Origin: Methanobacteriota archaeon
GTDB lineage: Archaea > Halobacteriota > Bog-38 > Methanoflorentales > Methanoflorentaceae
Direction: 5' to 3'
DNA length: 12,520 nt
Assembly: GCA_028679495.1 (NCBI GenBank)
Contig: JAJRBK010000069.1
Coordinates: 1 to 12,520 of the forward strand
Shown: in pieces, positions 1-7,164 of the stretch
Position numbering within the stretch: position 1 is the first letter of the stretch
How the letters are laid out: each line of letters starts with the position of its first letter
The notes under the pieces: model-generated
What the model saw: the letters and a program-made list of their open reading frames with translations, nothing else
Told to the model about the DNA's origin: nothing
Database searches by the model: none
Position numbers and translations under genes: made by a program

Positions 1-1039
1 CAACGTGTGCCGCTTCTATTTGCAGCTTTGACAAACGCTCCTTCTCATACCCGACGTCGCGAAGGAGCATCCTTAAGCTATCTATTTGGTCAGAAAGACG
101 GTTATAACGCTCAAAAGAGGGACGGGATCGCTCCACAATGCGAGCTGCATCGCGGGCTCGCTGTATATCCTGGTTGGCCTCCTCTCGCATCTTACCGAGC
201 TGGGCGGCATTTGAATCAATCGTATTGAACTCCCTTTTAAGATTCTCAATTTCTGAAAGGAGTACATCATAACGCTGTTTTTCTTTTTCAGCAGCCGTGA
301 GCTGCGAGTTGATGGCATCAGTCGAGCGCTTGACCTGCACGAGATCTCCTTTGTATTCCCCTAACCTCTTAACGAGGTCGTCCAAGTGAGCGATCTCAGC
401 CTCAATCACGCGTGCGTCTGATTCAGCGCGTGCTATCTTGTTTTTGAAGTTGTTTTTAACGTGAATTGAATCGCTGTAGGCCTGACGATAGCCGTACAGC
501 CCGAGCACTTTGTCGAAGTGATCCTTTCTTTTTTGTGGTGGAAGCTCAAACTCGTCAATGATCCTGCCCTGCAGTACGCAGACTAGGTTGCTGAAGATGC
601 TTTCAATCGAACTTACGTGGCTCTCTCGTACGCCAAGCGCATCGTATATGCGCTCGTGAATCTCTTCTTTACCAAATAGATCGGTCGCCTCTCCATCCAC
701 ATACAGCTCCCAGCTTTGCGCTTTGTGCGATAACGTGTTTATCACTCGGTAAACGGTCCCTTTATGAGAAAACGTAACGTCTATCGTGCCCTCAGCAGCA
801 CCTCGTCGCAGGAAGTATTCCGTGGCTCCTTGTTTGTGCCGTTCTCCCCTGTAATCGATGGCCGCCTGTCTGACGCCTTCTACGTCCCAGCCAAAAACCG
901 CACGACCGATACTGCTAACGATGGTGCTTTTCCCTGAGCCATTTTCACCGTATATCGAGACGGTGCCGTCTTTAAACTGGATCTCGCCAGAGTCCTCGAA
1001 CGCGCGAATATTCTGCAAGTGGATGCTTTCGAGCTTCAT
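1..1039 (-). CDS. rad50: Rad50 DNA double-strand break repair ATPase, N-terminal part (gene runs off the left edge)
   Basis: The reading frame is open on the minus strand from ATG at 1039 to base 1, giving 346 codons of the N-terminal half. Residues 31-39 read GENGSGKST, a Walker A motif, preceded by the usual SMC/Rad50 beta-strand start (MKLESIHLQNIRAFE). A Q-loop glutamine sits near residue 157 (VCVLQGRIIDEF), followed by a PPQKRKDHFDKVLGL stretch typical of Rad50. From about residue 195 onward the sequence is charged and heptad-rich, as expected for the ascending arm of the long coiled coil. The zinc hook, Walker B and signature motif lie outside the window. By family knowledge Rad50 binds DNA and gates the Mre11 nuclease. 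Its ATG overlaps the mre11 stop in an ATGA (1039-1036), so translation is probably coupled. Identification is firm; only the 3' half is unseen. Confidence 0.95.
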   Translation of the reverse strand, partial: MKLESIHLQNIRAFEDSGEIQFKDGTVSIYGENGSGKSTIVSSIGRAVFGWDVEGVRQAAIDYRGERHKQGATEYFLRRGAAEGTIDVTFSHKGTVYRVINTLSHKAQSWELYVDGEATDLFGKEEIHERIYDALGVRESHVSSIESIFSNLVCVLQGRIIDEFELPPQKRKDHFDKVLGLYGYRQAYSDSIHVKNNFKNKIARAESDARVIEAEIAHLDDLVKRLGEYKGDLVQVKRSTDAINSQLTAAEKEKQRYDVLLSEIENLKREFNTIDSNAAQLGKMREEANQDIQRARDAARIVERSRPSFERYNRLSDQIDSLRMLLRDVGYEKERLSKLQIEAAHV

Positions 1040-2223
1040 AGGTGCTCTCTCCTAAAACGCGAGATATGCTGAGCGATGGACTCTGCATCGTCAGTGTTTG
1101 ACAGCTGCGCGTCGACAACTTCACGTAACACCGCTCGTGCAAATGTCGCCACCTCAGACGTTTGCTCATCGTAGCGGCTGAAGCTCGATTCGAACATCTT
1201 TTTTTCAAGGTCATCGAGCGTCCCTGGCGCGTCGATTAATACGTCCTCGCTTGTAAGGGTGTTGTCAAGGACCGTGCAGAAAAACGGTTCATAGCGCTCC
1301 TCAACAAACTGTTTAAGTTCTCCTGTGTTGGGGGGCTTCGATGCCTCCCCTTTGAGGATGATGCGAAGCAGGGAATCGGCGAGAGACTGTCCTTTCTCAG
1401 CATCATCTAACTCACTCTGTACGACTCCAAGCACCGCATAGTCATCGCCAGCATACTCGACTTCGATGCTTTCCATTCTTCGCGTCCCACGCATAGCAAT
1501 CTCGGTTACTTTGGGGACGCCGCCGCGAAGCGTAACGTCGTAGAAGCACCGATCGGTATTGCTGTCAGAAAACCGGTAATGTTCAGGACTTCCTGGGTTA
1601 AAGATCCAGTTGTCGACGCTAAACTTGTTATGAGAATGTCCAAGCGCAAGGTATGCCGTCGAGGGACGCAGCACCTCAAGCTCAGACAGGGTGATCTCTG
1701 GCTGCCCTCCTTCTATGTGTTGTGCAAGCCCGGCATGGAGCACAACGACGTTGCGACCACCAGGCATTTGCTGACTCAGCTCTATAAGGCGGGGCTTGAG
1801 ATAAGCGCCGTTATACCCAAGCCCGATTATATTTGTGCCATTGATCTGTGCGGTTGCATTCACCAGACTACCCCGTTCTGGTCGCAAGTAGCTGCACAGG
1901 TTGAGACTCTGGAGCACGTCGAGTGCCGTATGTGCTTGAGAGCCTTTTCTTCGGTCATGATTGCCATCAATTACAAAAAACGGGATCTCGGCGTCTCTCA
2001 ACACTCTAAGTGATTCGATAGCGTGGATGAGCGACGTGTGATCAACCCTGTTGGAGTTAAACAAATCACCGCTATGGACAACGCAATCAACCTCGTTTTG
2101 GATAGCATAATCGATGACCTCTCGCGTGGCACGGTTCCAATCGTCGAGACGCTCATTTAGTCCATACTGACGGTACCCGAGGTGGGTGTCACTTAAATGA
2201 ACAAACCGTAGAGAAGGACTCAT
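1036..2223 (-). CDS. mre11: Mre11 DNA double-strand break repair nuclease
   Basis: This 395-residue metallophosphoesterase carries the phosphodiesterase motifs in order: HLSDTHLG (residues 9-16, D12 and H14), SGDLF (51-55), GNHD (87-90), VVLHAGL, and GHSH near residue 200. These residues coordinate two metal ions and give Mre11 its 3'-5' exonuclease and endonuclease activity. The C-terminal third is acidic and less conserved and would contain the Rad50-binding region. The frame extends ten codons upstream to a TTG at 2253, but I prefer ATG 2223. The conserved core begins directly after it, an AGGGATC stretch precedes it, and the TATA-like box at 2272-2279 would place transcription start near 2250. 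The length fits archaeal Mre11. It is the first gene of a two-gene unit with rad50 and overlaps it by four bases. HerA and NurA, frequent archaeal partners, are not visible in the window. Confidence 0.95.
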   Translation of the reverse strand: MSPSLRFVHLSDTHLGYRQYGLNERLDDWNRATREVIDYAIQNEVDCVVHSGDLFNSNRVDHTSLIHAIESLRVLRDAEIPFFVIDGNHDRRKGSQAHTALDVLQSLNLCSYLRPERGSLVNATAQINGTNIIGLGYNGAYLKPRLIELSQQMPGGRNVVVLHAGLAQHIEGGQPEITLSELEVLRPSTAYLALGHSHNKFSVDNWIFNPGSPEHYRFSDSNTDRCFYDVTLRGGVPKVTEIAMRGTRRMESIEVEYAGDDYAVLGVVQSELDDAEKGQSLADSLLRIILKGEASKPPNTGELKQFVEERYEPFFCTVLDNTLTSEDVLIDAPGTLDDLEKKMFESSFSRYDEQTSEVATFARAVLREVVDAQLSNTDDAESIAQHISRFRREHL

Positions 2224-2271
2224 AAAAGATCCCTGTTGACCAATAAACGTCAATCATTATTAAAATAGTTT

Positions 2272-2279
2272 TATTATAA
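2272..2279 (-). promoter_or_regulatory. Putative archaeal TATA box for mre11-rad50
   Basis: The minus strand reads TTATAATA here, inside a strongly AT-rich tract (about 2254-2297) that contrasts with the mixed-composition flanks. Its centre lies about 52 nt upstream of the preferred mre11 ATG, so a start site roughly 25 nt downstream would leave a leader of about 27 nt. The same octamer lies upstream of the carboxykinase gene. A second AT-rich candidate (TTTAAAAG) lies slightly further upstream. Confidence 0.5.
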
Positions 2280-2532
2280 TTTTCTTTTAAATAAAAACAG
2301 GCACAACATGGAGGCGACCCTTCGTTCTTGCCGGATGCGGAGACGTGAGTCTGGTGTCACCTGATGCGAACGTGGTGAGTTTGGACTTTTTGAATTACGC
2401 TCGCTTGGGGTGGTGTCAAATAACGATCGAGCAAGCTTTGGTTCGTGCGCAGTTAATCCATCAAGCAGACGTAACGCACAATTGTGACTCAAGCGGCTAA
2501 GCGGGCTTTCCGTGTCACCCGTTTAGAAAACG

Positions 2533-2988
2533 TTACCCTTCGACTGGTTGCGGTTGGGAGCTCATCATGCGCTGACAAAGCTCTTTACCTTCCTTTGCCT
2601 CTCGGTTGCTGGGATCGATGTCGAGGGCCCTGTTGAACGCCGATATGGCGTTCACACAATCGCCAAGACGCCCCAACGCACAGCCCTTGTTGCTCCACGC
2701 TGCCACGAGGCTGGCGTCCACTTCGGTCGCTTTGATAAATTTTTTGAGAGCCCCTTCATAATCGCCTTGTTGATACAGCGAAATGCCATCGTTAACCAGA
2801 TCCTTTGCATCCACCGAGCCCTCTTCGGCACGAGGCGCTGGGCTCGGCTTCTCTTCAGCTTGAGGCTTTGGACTTGAACTCTCTTCGGCACGAGGCGCTG
2901 GGCTCAATTCTGCTCCGCAGTTCTTACAATATCGCGCGGAAGGACCTGCATCCGTTCCGCAAAACTTGCAAAACTTAGTGTCGTTCAT
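2533..2988 (-). CDS. Zinc-ribbon and tetratricopeptide-repeat (TPR) protein
   Basis: The 151-residue product starts with a double-CxxC zinc ribbon (C7, C10, C21, C24; FCKFCG...YCKNCG). A Pro/Glu-rich low-complexity linker follows (about 29-58), built from three 10-residue units of the PAPRAEE / PKPQAEE type. The C-terminal part (about 60-140) holds two TPR units (GISLYQQGDYEGALKKFIKA, then WSNKGCALGRLGDCVNAISA) plus part of a third helix pair. Zinc ribbon plus TPR is a common layout for archaeal scaffolding proteins of unknown partner. It has no signal peptide or membrane segment and is probably cytoplasmic. ATG 2988 begins just before the zinc ribbon; the sequence upstream is AGGGCGAGCTT, only a weak ribosome-binding site. 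It lies between the DUF1622 gene and mre11 on the same strand, but gaps of about 158 and 309 bases argue against tight co-transcription. The specific function is unknown. Confidence 0.85.
   Translation of the reverse strand: MNDTKFCKFCGTDAGPSARYCKNCGAELSPAPRAEESSSPKPQAEEKPSPAPRAEEGSVDAKDLVNDGISLYQQGDYEGALKKFIKATEVDASLVAAWSNKGCALGRLGDCVNAISAFNRALDIDPSNREAKEGKELCQRMMSSQPQPVEG
2821..2910 (-). repeat. Three tandem 30-bp repeats inside the zinc-ribbon/TPR gene
   Basis: Units begin at 2821, 2851 and 2881. The first and third are identical over their first 25 bases (starting ctcttcggcacgaggcgctg), and the middle one is diverged (ctcttcagcttgaggctttg). The period is a multiple of three, so each unit adds ten residues (SPAPRAEE-type) to the flexible linker between zinc ribbon and TPR domain. 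Confidence 0.85.
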
Positions 2989-3024
2989 AAGCTCGCCCTA
3001 GGGTAGGATAAACGAAGCAATAAA

Positions 3025-3052
3025 CCTTGCGTATGAGCCCTTGCGTATGAGC
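3025..3052. repeat. Perfect 14-bp tandem duplication upstream of the zinc-ribbon/TPR gene
   Basis: The 14-mer CCTTGCGTATGAGC occurs twice head to tail (3025-3038 and 3039-3052). It lies 37-64 bases upstream of the ATG at 2988, in the expected promoter/leader zone. It could be a doubled operator site or a recent slippage duplication; nothing in the sequence decides between these. Confidence 0.7.
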
Positions 3053-3146
3053 CTTCGATTTATCGCATGAATTCGCGTGCTGTGACTTTGTTAGCCAGAT
3101 ATGAACTCGCTCCCACGGCAACGCTAGCCATCGCACCCCATCGTGT

Positions 3147-3542
3147 CTACGCTTCTTTTGGAGCAAACTCTTTCAACTCTCGACTCAGGGACCAGCCGAC
3201 GACCGTTCGTATGCCGACGATAAATGCTAACACAATTGCCTGGTTTAGCGTCGGGTTTAATATCGTCCGTACAAGGTCATTTGCCACAAAGAATTCGAGC
3301 GCCAGTGCGATCTTCTTGCTGTACTCACGACGGATCGCGGAGTAGTCGAACGGTCGTTGACGGACGACGCTCGCTACCATATCCACGACGACAACAGCGC
3401 TGCCGTAAAAAATAATGATGGCACCGACGGCCTCAAAAATTGTGACTATAAGGTTAACCAGGTCGACCCAGCTGGCTATGTTTATTAGCAGGACACTGCT
3501 TTCAATCATCACGGAGTTGTCAAGCCCCCTGAAGCGTAGCAT
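3147..3542 (-). CDS. DUF1622 family small integral membrane protein
   Basis: The product is 131 residues from ATG 3542. An adjacent GTG lies one codon upstream, and an internal ATG at 3509 would give 120 residues, closer to the usual family length. I see no decisive ribosome-binding site for any of them. Three hydrophobic segments are visible: about residues 25-55 (VDLVNLIVTIFEAVGAIIIF and on), about 77-95, and 101-118 (AIVLAFIVGIRTVVGW). The pattern IFEAVGAIIIFYG, then LALEFFVANDLVRTIL, then VGIRTVVGWSLSREL matches what I recall of the DUF1622 membrane family, whose function is unknown. The acidic and basic residues within the membrane part (END/RT and R before TVVGWSL) are the conserved family features. 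It stands alone, with gaps of 96 bases to the upstream carboxykinase stop and 158 bases to the next gene. Confidence 0.75.
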   Translation of the reverse strand: MLRFRGLDNSVMIESSVLLINIASWVDLVNLIVTIFEAVGAIIIFYGSAVVVVDMVASVVRQRPFDYSAIRREYSKKIALALEFFVANDLVRTILNPTLNQAIVLAFIVGIRTVVGWSLSRELKEFAPKEA

Positions 3543-3603
3543 CACGCACGACGCGCAGTTGGGAGTTAGTTCGCTCCGTTAAGTAGCTTGTCCTCGGATC
3601 TTT

Positions 3604-3611
3604 GTAAAAAT
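3604..3611 (-). terminator. Possible T-tract terminator after the carboxykinase gene
   Basis: The minus strand has a run of five T (3606-3610) about 28 nt after the carboxykinase stop codon, with no clear hairpin before it. Archaeal termination often uses oligo-T tracts alone, so this is a candidate only. Confidence 0.25.
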
Positions 3612-3638
3612 GCACCAGCTGAACGTGATTGACTCTGA

Positions 3639-5414
3639 TTAGAAGTCCATCGCATCTAAGATACGCTTGTTAAGCCGCGGGCATTGTATTTTGAGATAGT
3701 ACTTGCTCAGCACGATCTGCTCCCTAAGGAGCGCCTCCATCTCTTCAGCGGTGCGGTAGGTAAACGGATCAAGCTGTTTCAAGCGATCAGGAGATAGGCC
3801 TTCAACGTGCGTGGGCACGAGGACCTTGTCGCCCCAAAACGGATGCGGCTCATACTTCACGTCCCCCCGTGCTGCCTGTATCAAAAAGAGCTGCGTCTCC
3901 TCGATCGTCGGTCCCGTTCCCCCCACGGGCTTCTTCTTACCTTTGACCTCTTCGAAAAGCGTTTTTGCAAGCCAGACCGTCTCGTCTCCGAGCTTCGAGT
4001 CGGTCCAGACGTACTTTGCGCCAACGCGACCGGTGGTGTTGATAAGATACGACTCGACCGGGTTATCTGTCCCCACCCGGTCGCTCATAAACTTGTGAAA
4101 CCGGTGTACGTGCGCAGCGTTTCCCACGCCCATCGTGAACGGGAGGCAGTACCGTGCCTCGTACTTCTCGCCGCCAACGCCTTCTCTCGCCTGCGCCGGA
4201 TGACCGATCGTCCGTCCGTCGGCGAGTACTTTTGCCGCGAACGTGGGGTCATTGAGTTTGACCCACGCGTAGTCGGAGATGTAGCCGGGACTGATGAAGA
4301 CCGCCATGTTCAGCGGGCCCGCCGAATCGACGTTTCCGTCAAAGTAGCCTGTATCCTCCAAAAATATGATGCTCCGTGCGTTCTGATTGAGCTTTCCGTG
4401 GTATTGCAGGATTTCACCGCGAAAACTCACATCGCCGTTCTCGTCCCATTCCGTGTTCTCGTGCAGCGCCCGTGGTGAAGTCCCGGCGTTGTAAATGGCG
4501 TGCTGGGTGACGTCGACGTCTTCGGTCTTCGTCCAACATCCTCGCTCAGGGCTCACGACGCGATCCTCGAAGACGCCGACCACGTCATCGTTGCGGATGA
4601 ACTGGTCAGAGATAAACTCAAGGGGGTTTATTCCAAATTTGTCGATGTAGATCTGTGCGATCTTATCGTCGTATACATAGTGGCCGTGCGTTGACTTCCC
4701 GCTTCCGGACAGTCCCCAGACTGACATCACCATCCGTTTGGCTCTTCCATCAACGCGCTTGACCGTAAACTCCTTAAGTGAGGCGTGCTCTCCGGTGCCC
4801 CCGCGCTTGTAGACCTCGTAAATCCAGTGTGAAAGAAAGCCTTTCTTCGCTTCCCCCATATACGACGACGCAGTTACGATCGTGTAATCGTGGAAGGGAA
4901 ACCGTATGACTTTTAACATCTCATTTTTCCCTGGCACGTTGGGATTTTCAAGATAATGGGGAATCATAAAGAGCGACGCTTCTGGTGTCGCATCTGGGTT
5001 GCCAGGAAAGTTGACCGCCTGCCACCGATATGCCACGTCCGGAAACTGCGCGTCACAGTAAAGGCGGCAGTTCATCGCACCCTTTGACCCCGGTTGTCCG
5101 AGCGTGGCATCAGCTTGGATCATCGGTTGGTCAAGGATATGCTCGAGCACGCGTAGCATGAGCACCTTATGCTCCTTTACTAAATCCTCCTCGCGCTCGA
5201 TCACCACACTGCCCGCTGCGCTCCTGTTCCAGATATTTGACGCCCAGTTCCACGACCCGTTTTTAAACTGTGTCCCGTACTCTTGTGCCCGTTTCAGCAA
5301 ATCAGGGGGGTTGTTCTGGATAGGCTTGAGGCGTACCCGCTCCTTATCTTCTATGATCTGCTCAAACAGTTGCGGGAAACTCGTTATGGTGATGTCGTCG
5401 AGTGTAATGGGCAT
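3639..5414 (-). CDS. pckA: Divergent ATP-type phosphoenolpyruvate carboxykinase
   Basis: The 591-residue product is longer than typical ATP-type PEP carboxykinases (about 530). Anchors of the family are recognisable: SYMGEAKKG (184-192) matches the substrate/metal-lysine segment GEMKKG; WGLSGSGKST (233-242) is the kinase-1a P-loop; FISD (267-270) stands where GDD of kinase-2 is expected; RGCWTKT (291-296) matches GGCYAKT; and YLINTTG (456-462) matches YLVNTG. The classical TGRSPKDK element is degenerate; NRSAAG (63-68) may stand in its place and keeps the arginine. The metal-binding histidine expected about 16 residues before GLSG is not seen. The predicted reaction is oxaloacetate plus ATP to PEP, CO2 and ADP, feeding gluconeogenesis, but the changes leave real uncertainty about catalysis. 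ATG 5414 is preceded closely by GAGGTT. The gene has its own TATA-like box and lies 158 bases downstream of the glycosyltransferase stop on the same strand. Confidence 0.85.
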   Translation of the reverse strand: MPITLDDITITSFPQLFEQIIEDKERVRLKPIQNNPPDLLKRAQEYGTQFKNGSWNWASNIWNRSAAGSVVIEREEDLVKEHKVLMLRVLEHILDQPMIQADATLGQPGSKGAMNCRLYCDAQFPDVAYRWQAVNFPGNPDATPEASLFMIPHYLENPNVPGKNEMLKVIRFPFHDYTIVTASSYMGEAKKGFLSHWIYEVYKRGGTGEHASLKEFTVKRVDGRAKRMVMSVWGLSGSGKSTHGHYVYDDKIAQIYIDKFGINPLEFISDQFIRNDDVVGVFEDRVVSPERGCWTKTEDVDVTQHAIYNAGTSPRALHENTEWDENGDVSFRGEILQYHGKLNQNARSIIFLEDTGYFDGNVDSAGPLNMAVFISPGYISDYAWVKLNDPTFAAKVLADGRTIGHPAQAREGVGGEKYEARYCLPFTMGVGNAAHVHRFHKFMSDRVGTDNPVESYLINTTGRVGAKYVWTDSKLGDETVWLAKTLFEEVKGKKKPVGGTGPTIEETQLFLIQAARGDVKYEPHPFWGDKVLVPTHVEGLSPDRLKQLDPFTYRTAEEMEALLREQIVLSKYYLKIQCPRLNKRILDAMDF

Positions 5415-5473
5415 GGAACCTCAGCACCACGATTTCGTTTAACGTGGGACTTTCTGCTTACTACATTGCTAGA

Positions 5474-5481
5474 TATTATAA
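5474..5481 (-). promoter_or_regulatory. pckA: Putative archaeal TATA box for the carboxykinase gene
   Basis: The minus strand reads AAAAGGTTATAATATC: a purine-rich BRE-like stretch followed by the octamer TTATAATA. Its centre is about 63 nt upstream of the ATG at 5414, predicting a start near 5452 and a leader of about 37 nt that contains the GAGGTT ribosome-binding site. The identical octamer precedes mre11. Confidence 0.5.
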
Positions 5482-5572
5482 CCTTTTCGTCGGCGCACGG
5501 AAAGTATGCAGCCGATCACGGACAAATAATCTATAGAGCGCCGACGCGACGAAGGGGCTGCGCAACGCACAG

Positions 5573-6814
5573 TTAGCCACGGCTTATATCAAGCTCTGCA
5601 GCAGGTGTTATCTTCATCTGCTCCTTTTGCATCGCGATTCTGTAGAGCACGAGGTGCTTTCGTGCAACGATGGACCAACCAATCTTGGTCCGGACGTATT
5701 CGTGCGCCCTCTTTGAGAAGAGCTCTCGTAGCTCGTCGTTTCGCAGCAGCAAGACAATCGCGGCCTTCAATTCCTCGAGCGACCCAAGGGCCACCGTCGC
5801 TCCTGCCTGGCTTGCCTCGACCTCCGCCTTGAGGCCCTCAACGGCTGTGACCACGGCAGGCTTTCCTAAGGCAAAGGCGTGCGCGAGGTTGCCGCTTTGT
5901 GACGCACGATCGTACGGCAGCACGACAAAGTCTGCCACGTTAAGGATGGTATCATACTCTTGGGGGGTGAACGCCCCCGTTATAACACGGATGCGTTCTC
6001 GTGCGGGGGATTCCTGAACTGCTTTGAGCAGCTTTGGTTTATAGTAGAGGCCGCTCGGGGATCCCGGCCGCGCGTCGCCAGCGATGATGAGAATCGCATC
6101 TTTCGCCCTGTCGATCACGTCTGGCCATATGGAAACGACGTCTTCAAACCGTTTGTTCGGCTCCCACCAGCCCATGCAGAGGACGACCTTCTTGTCGTCG
6201 AATCCACGCTGTCTTTTTGTGGTCAAAGCGTCAGGGACGTTCTCCGCGACTGCAGTTTTTGCACCGTGGGGGATGACGTACACGTTATTTGGGATCCGTC
6301 CAAGGTTTGCCGGCAAGAAGATCTTCTGAAACTCCTCGTGCACAATGCCCGCATCAACCGTGTCAAGGCTCAGATCGGTGAACATCGCCTCCTCCCGGCT
6401 GAGCGTACTGTAGACTGAATGGTAGGTGATAACTGCCGGCACACGCGCGTGAAAGAGCAGAAACAGGAGGTCAATAACGCTTATCCCGTAGTCCCCCTGG
6501 TTTGCGTAGAGCCCGTATTCGTGCTGGAGGTGGACGACGTCCGGTTTGATCTCCATAACCTTCTCGAAAATGACGCGCTCCCAATCGGGCTTGGTGATGT
6601 CTATGATGCCGAATACGTTTGGCTGCGAGCCGTGTCCCCCCACGTTCTCGTCGGTATGGCTGATAACGTACACCGTGTGCCCGAAGCCTTCCATCGCGTT
6701 GATCAGCTCGCTTGAGTACGTCGCAATGCCATCGTGGCGGGGCGGAAAGGGCGTCACCATGCATACGCGCAGCGGGCGAGTTTCATCGTCTTGTGGGGCT
6801 GCCTGTGCTTTCAT
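5573..6814 (-). CDS. GT-B fold glycosyltransferase (GT4-like, group 1)
   Basis: The product is 413 residues from ATG 6814; a TTG nine codons upstream (6841) is also in frame. The N-terminal Rossmann domain opens with RVCMVTPFPPRHDGIATYSSEL (about 16-37), the glycine-containing acceptor/nucleotide loop of GT4 enzymes, followed by PDVVHLQHEYGLY (91-103). The C-terminal domain contains VLCMGWWEPNKRFEDVV (about 211-227), with the conserved lysine of the sugar-nucleotide site, and ADFVVLPYDRASQSGNLAHA with FALGKPAVVT (about 294-323). In that stretch the canonical E-x7-E pair is replaced by a QSGNLAHA version, a variant I recall in some GT4 groups. It would transfer a sugar from a nucleotide-sugar to an acceptor that cannot be predicted here. 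There is no membrane segment, so it is probably cytoplasmic or membrane-peripheral. It lies upstream of the carboxykinase on the same strand but separated by a promoter-containing gap. Confidence 0.88.
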   Translation of the reverse strand: MKAQAAPQDDETRPLRVCMVTPFPPRHDGIATYSSELINAMEGFGHTVYVISHTDENVGGHGSQPNVFGIIDITKPDWERVIFEKVMEIKPDVVHLQHEYGLYANQGDYGISVIDLLFLLFHARVPAVITYHSVYSTLSREEAMFTDLSLDTVDAGIVHEEFQKIFLPANLGRIPNNVYVIPHGAKTAVAENVPDALTTKRQRGFDDKKVVLCMGWWEPNKRFEDVVSIWPDVIDRAKDAILIIAGDARPGSPSGLYYKPKLLKAVQESPARERIRVITGAFTPQEYDTILNVADFVVLPYDRASQSGNLAHAFALGKPAVVTAVEGLKAEVEASQAGATVALGSLEELKAAIVLLLRNDELRELFSKRAHEYVRTKIGWSIVARKHLVLYRIAMQKEQMKITPAAELDISRG

Positions 6815-6841
6815 AACGTACCATCTCGTCGTGATTATCAA

Positions 6842-6856
6842 AAGGGCGTCGCCCTT
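6842..6856 (-). promoter_or_regulatory. Hairpin in the leader of the glycosyltransferase gene
   Basis: The minus strand reads AAGGGC-GAC-GCCCTT followed by TT: a perfect 6-bp stem with a 3-nt loop, extendable by one G-T pair. It ends 28 bases before the preferred ATG (6814) and directly abuts the alternative TTG (6841). A compact GC stem followed by T residues resembles a small terminator or attenuator, or it may simply structure the leader. Confidence 0.4.
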
Positions 6857-6948
6857 CTATGTAAGCGAACAGGCATCACCCAACATAAACGTTCCGAGTG
6901 GTGCGCGTTCGCGCGGATTACCGGTTAGCTGGGGCGACGGCTGTGGGA

Positions 6949-6968
6949 TCCTCACTTGTACGTGAGGA
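6949..6968. repeat. 7-bp perfect inverted repeat with 6-nt spacer
   Basis: TCCTCAC (6949-6955) and GTGAGGA (6962-6968) are exact reverse complements separated by TTGTAC. The element lies about 135 bases upstream of the glycosyltransferase start and about 113 bases upstream of the plus-strand zinc-ribbon remnant. It could be an operator or an RNA stem; no T-tract follows on either strand, which makes a terminator less likely. Confidence 0.45.
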
Positions 6969-7080
6969 GAGCGTGATTCATGCTGCTTTCTTTGGGACTA
7001 GGAAGGTAGAGACGGTGGCACGCATGATAGGTTATCAGACGAGAGCAGGCTGCTCGCAGCATACTATTGAGGAAGCACCG

Positions 7081-7164
7081 ATGAAATGTAATAGCTATGG
7101 GGCTGACTTGCTCATAACAAAAAAGTTTTGCCCGAACTGTGGAAAGATTGTAGCTAGAGCGTAG
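7081..7164 (+). pseudogene. Truncated zinc-ribbon mini-ORF with a broken first CxxC
   Basis: From ATG 7081 the frame gives 27 residues that start MKCNSYGADL and contain KKFCPNCGK, then TAG. This matches the common archaeal N-terminal ribbon pattern MKCPxCGAxL...KFCPNCG, except that the second cysteine of the first CxxC is tyrosine (TAT for TGT, one base change). The ribbon would therefore bind zinc with at most three ligands. A TTGAGG stretch sits eight bases before the ATG, a plausible ribosome-binding site. Downstream, in another frame and interrupted by stops, is a coding-like run (LSLAKWQRGNLEELDDLAV, about 7180-7240) that could be the former continuation. I read it as the remnant of a zinc-ribbon protein such as the one at 2533-2988, though a functional tiny protein cannot be excluded. 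Confidence 0.45.

Noticed and set aside
2274..2492. 72-residue open frame on the minus strand between mre11 and the zinc-ribbon/TPR gene
   Set aside because: It starts at a TTG without a ribosome-binding site, overlaps the AT-rich mre11 promoter tract at its end, and its Ser/Arg/Leu-rich translation shows no motif.
3807..4478. 223-residue plus-strand open frame
   Set aside because: It lies wholly inside the carboxykinase gene on the opposite strand, whose product has clear family motifs; the plus-strand translation is Arg/Val-rich without motifs.
5540..5575. Short TGCG/CGCA inverted repeat after the glycosyltransferase stop as a terminator
   Set aside because: It has only four base pairs and no following T-tract; not distinguishable from chance.
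6903..6914. GCGCG-TT-CGCGC as a terminator
   Set aside because: The two-base loop is too tight for a stable terminator stem and no T-tract follows on either strand.
6898..7164. Longer 88-residue form of the zinc-ribbon mini-ORF starting at GTG 6898
   Set aside because: The added 61 residues show no domain and contain the 7-bp inverted repeat; the ribbon-type start MKC and the TTGAGG site favour ATG 7081.
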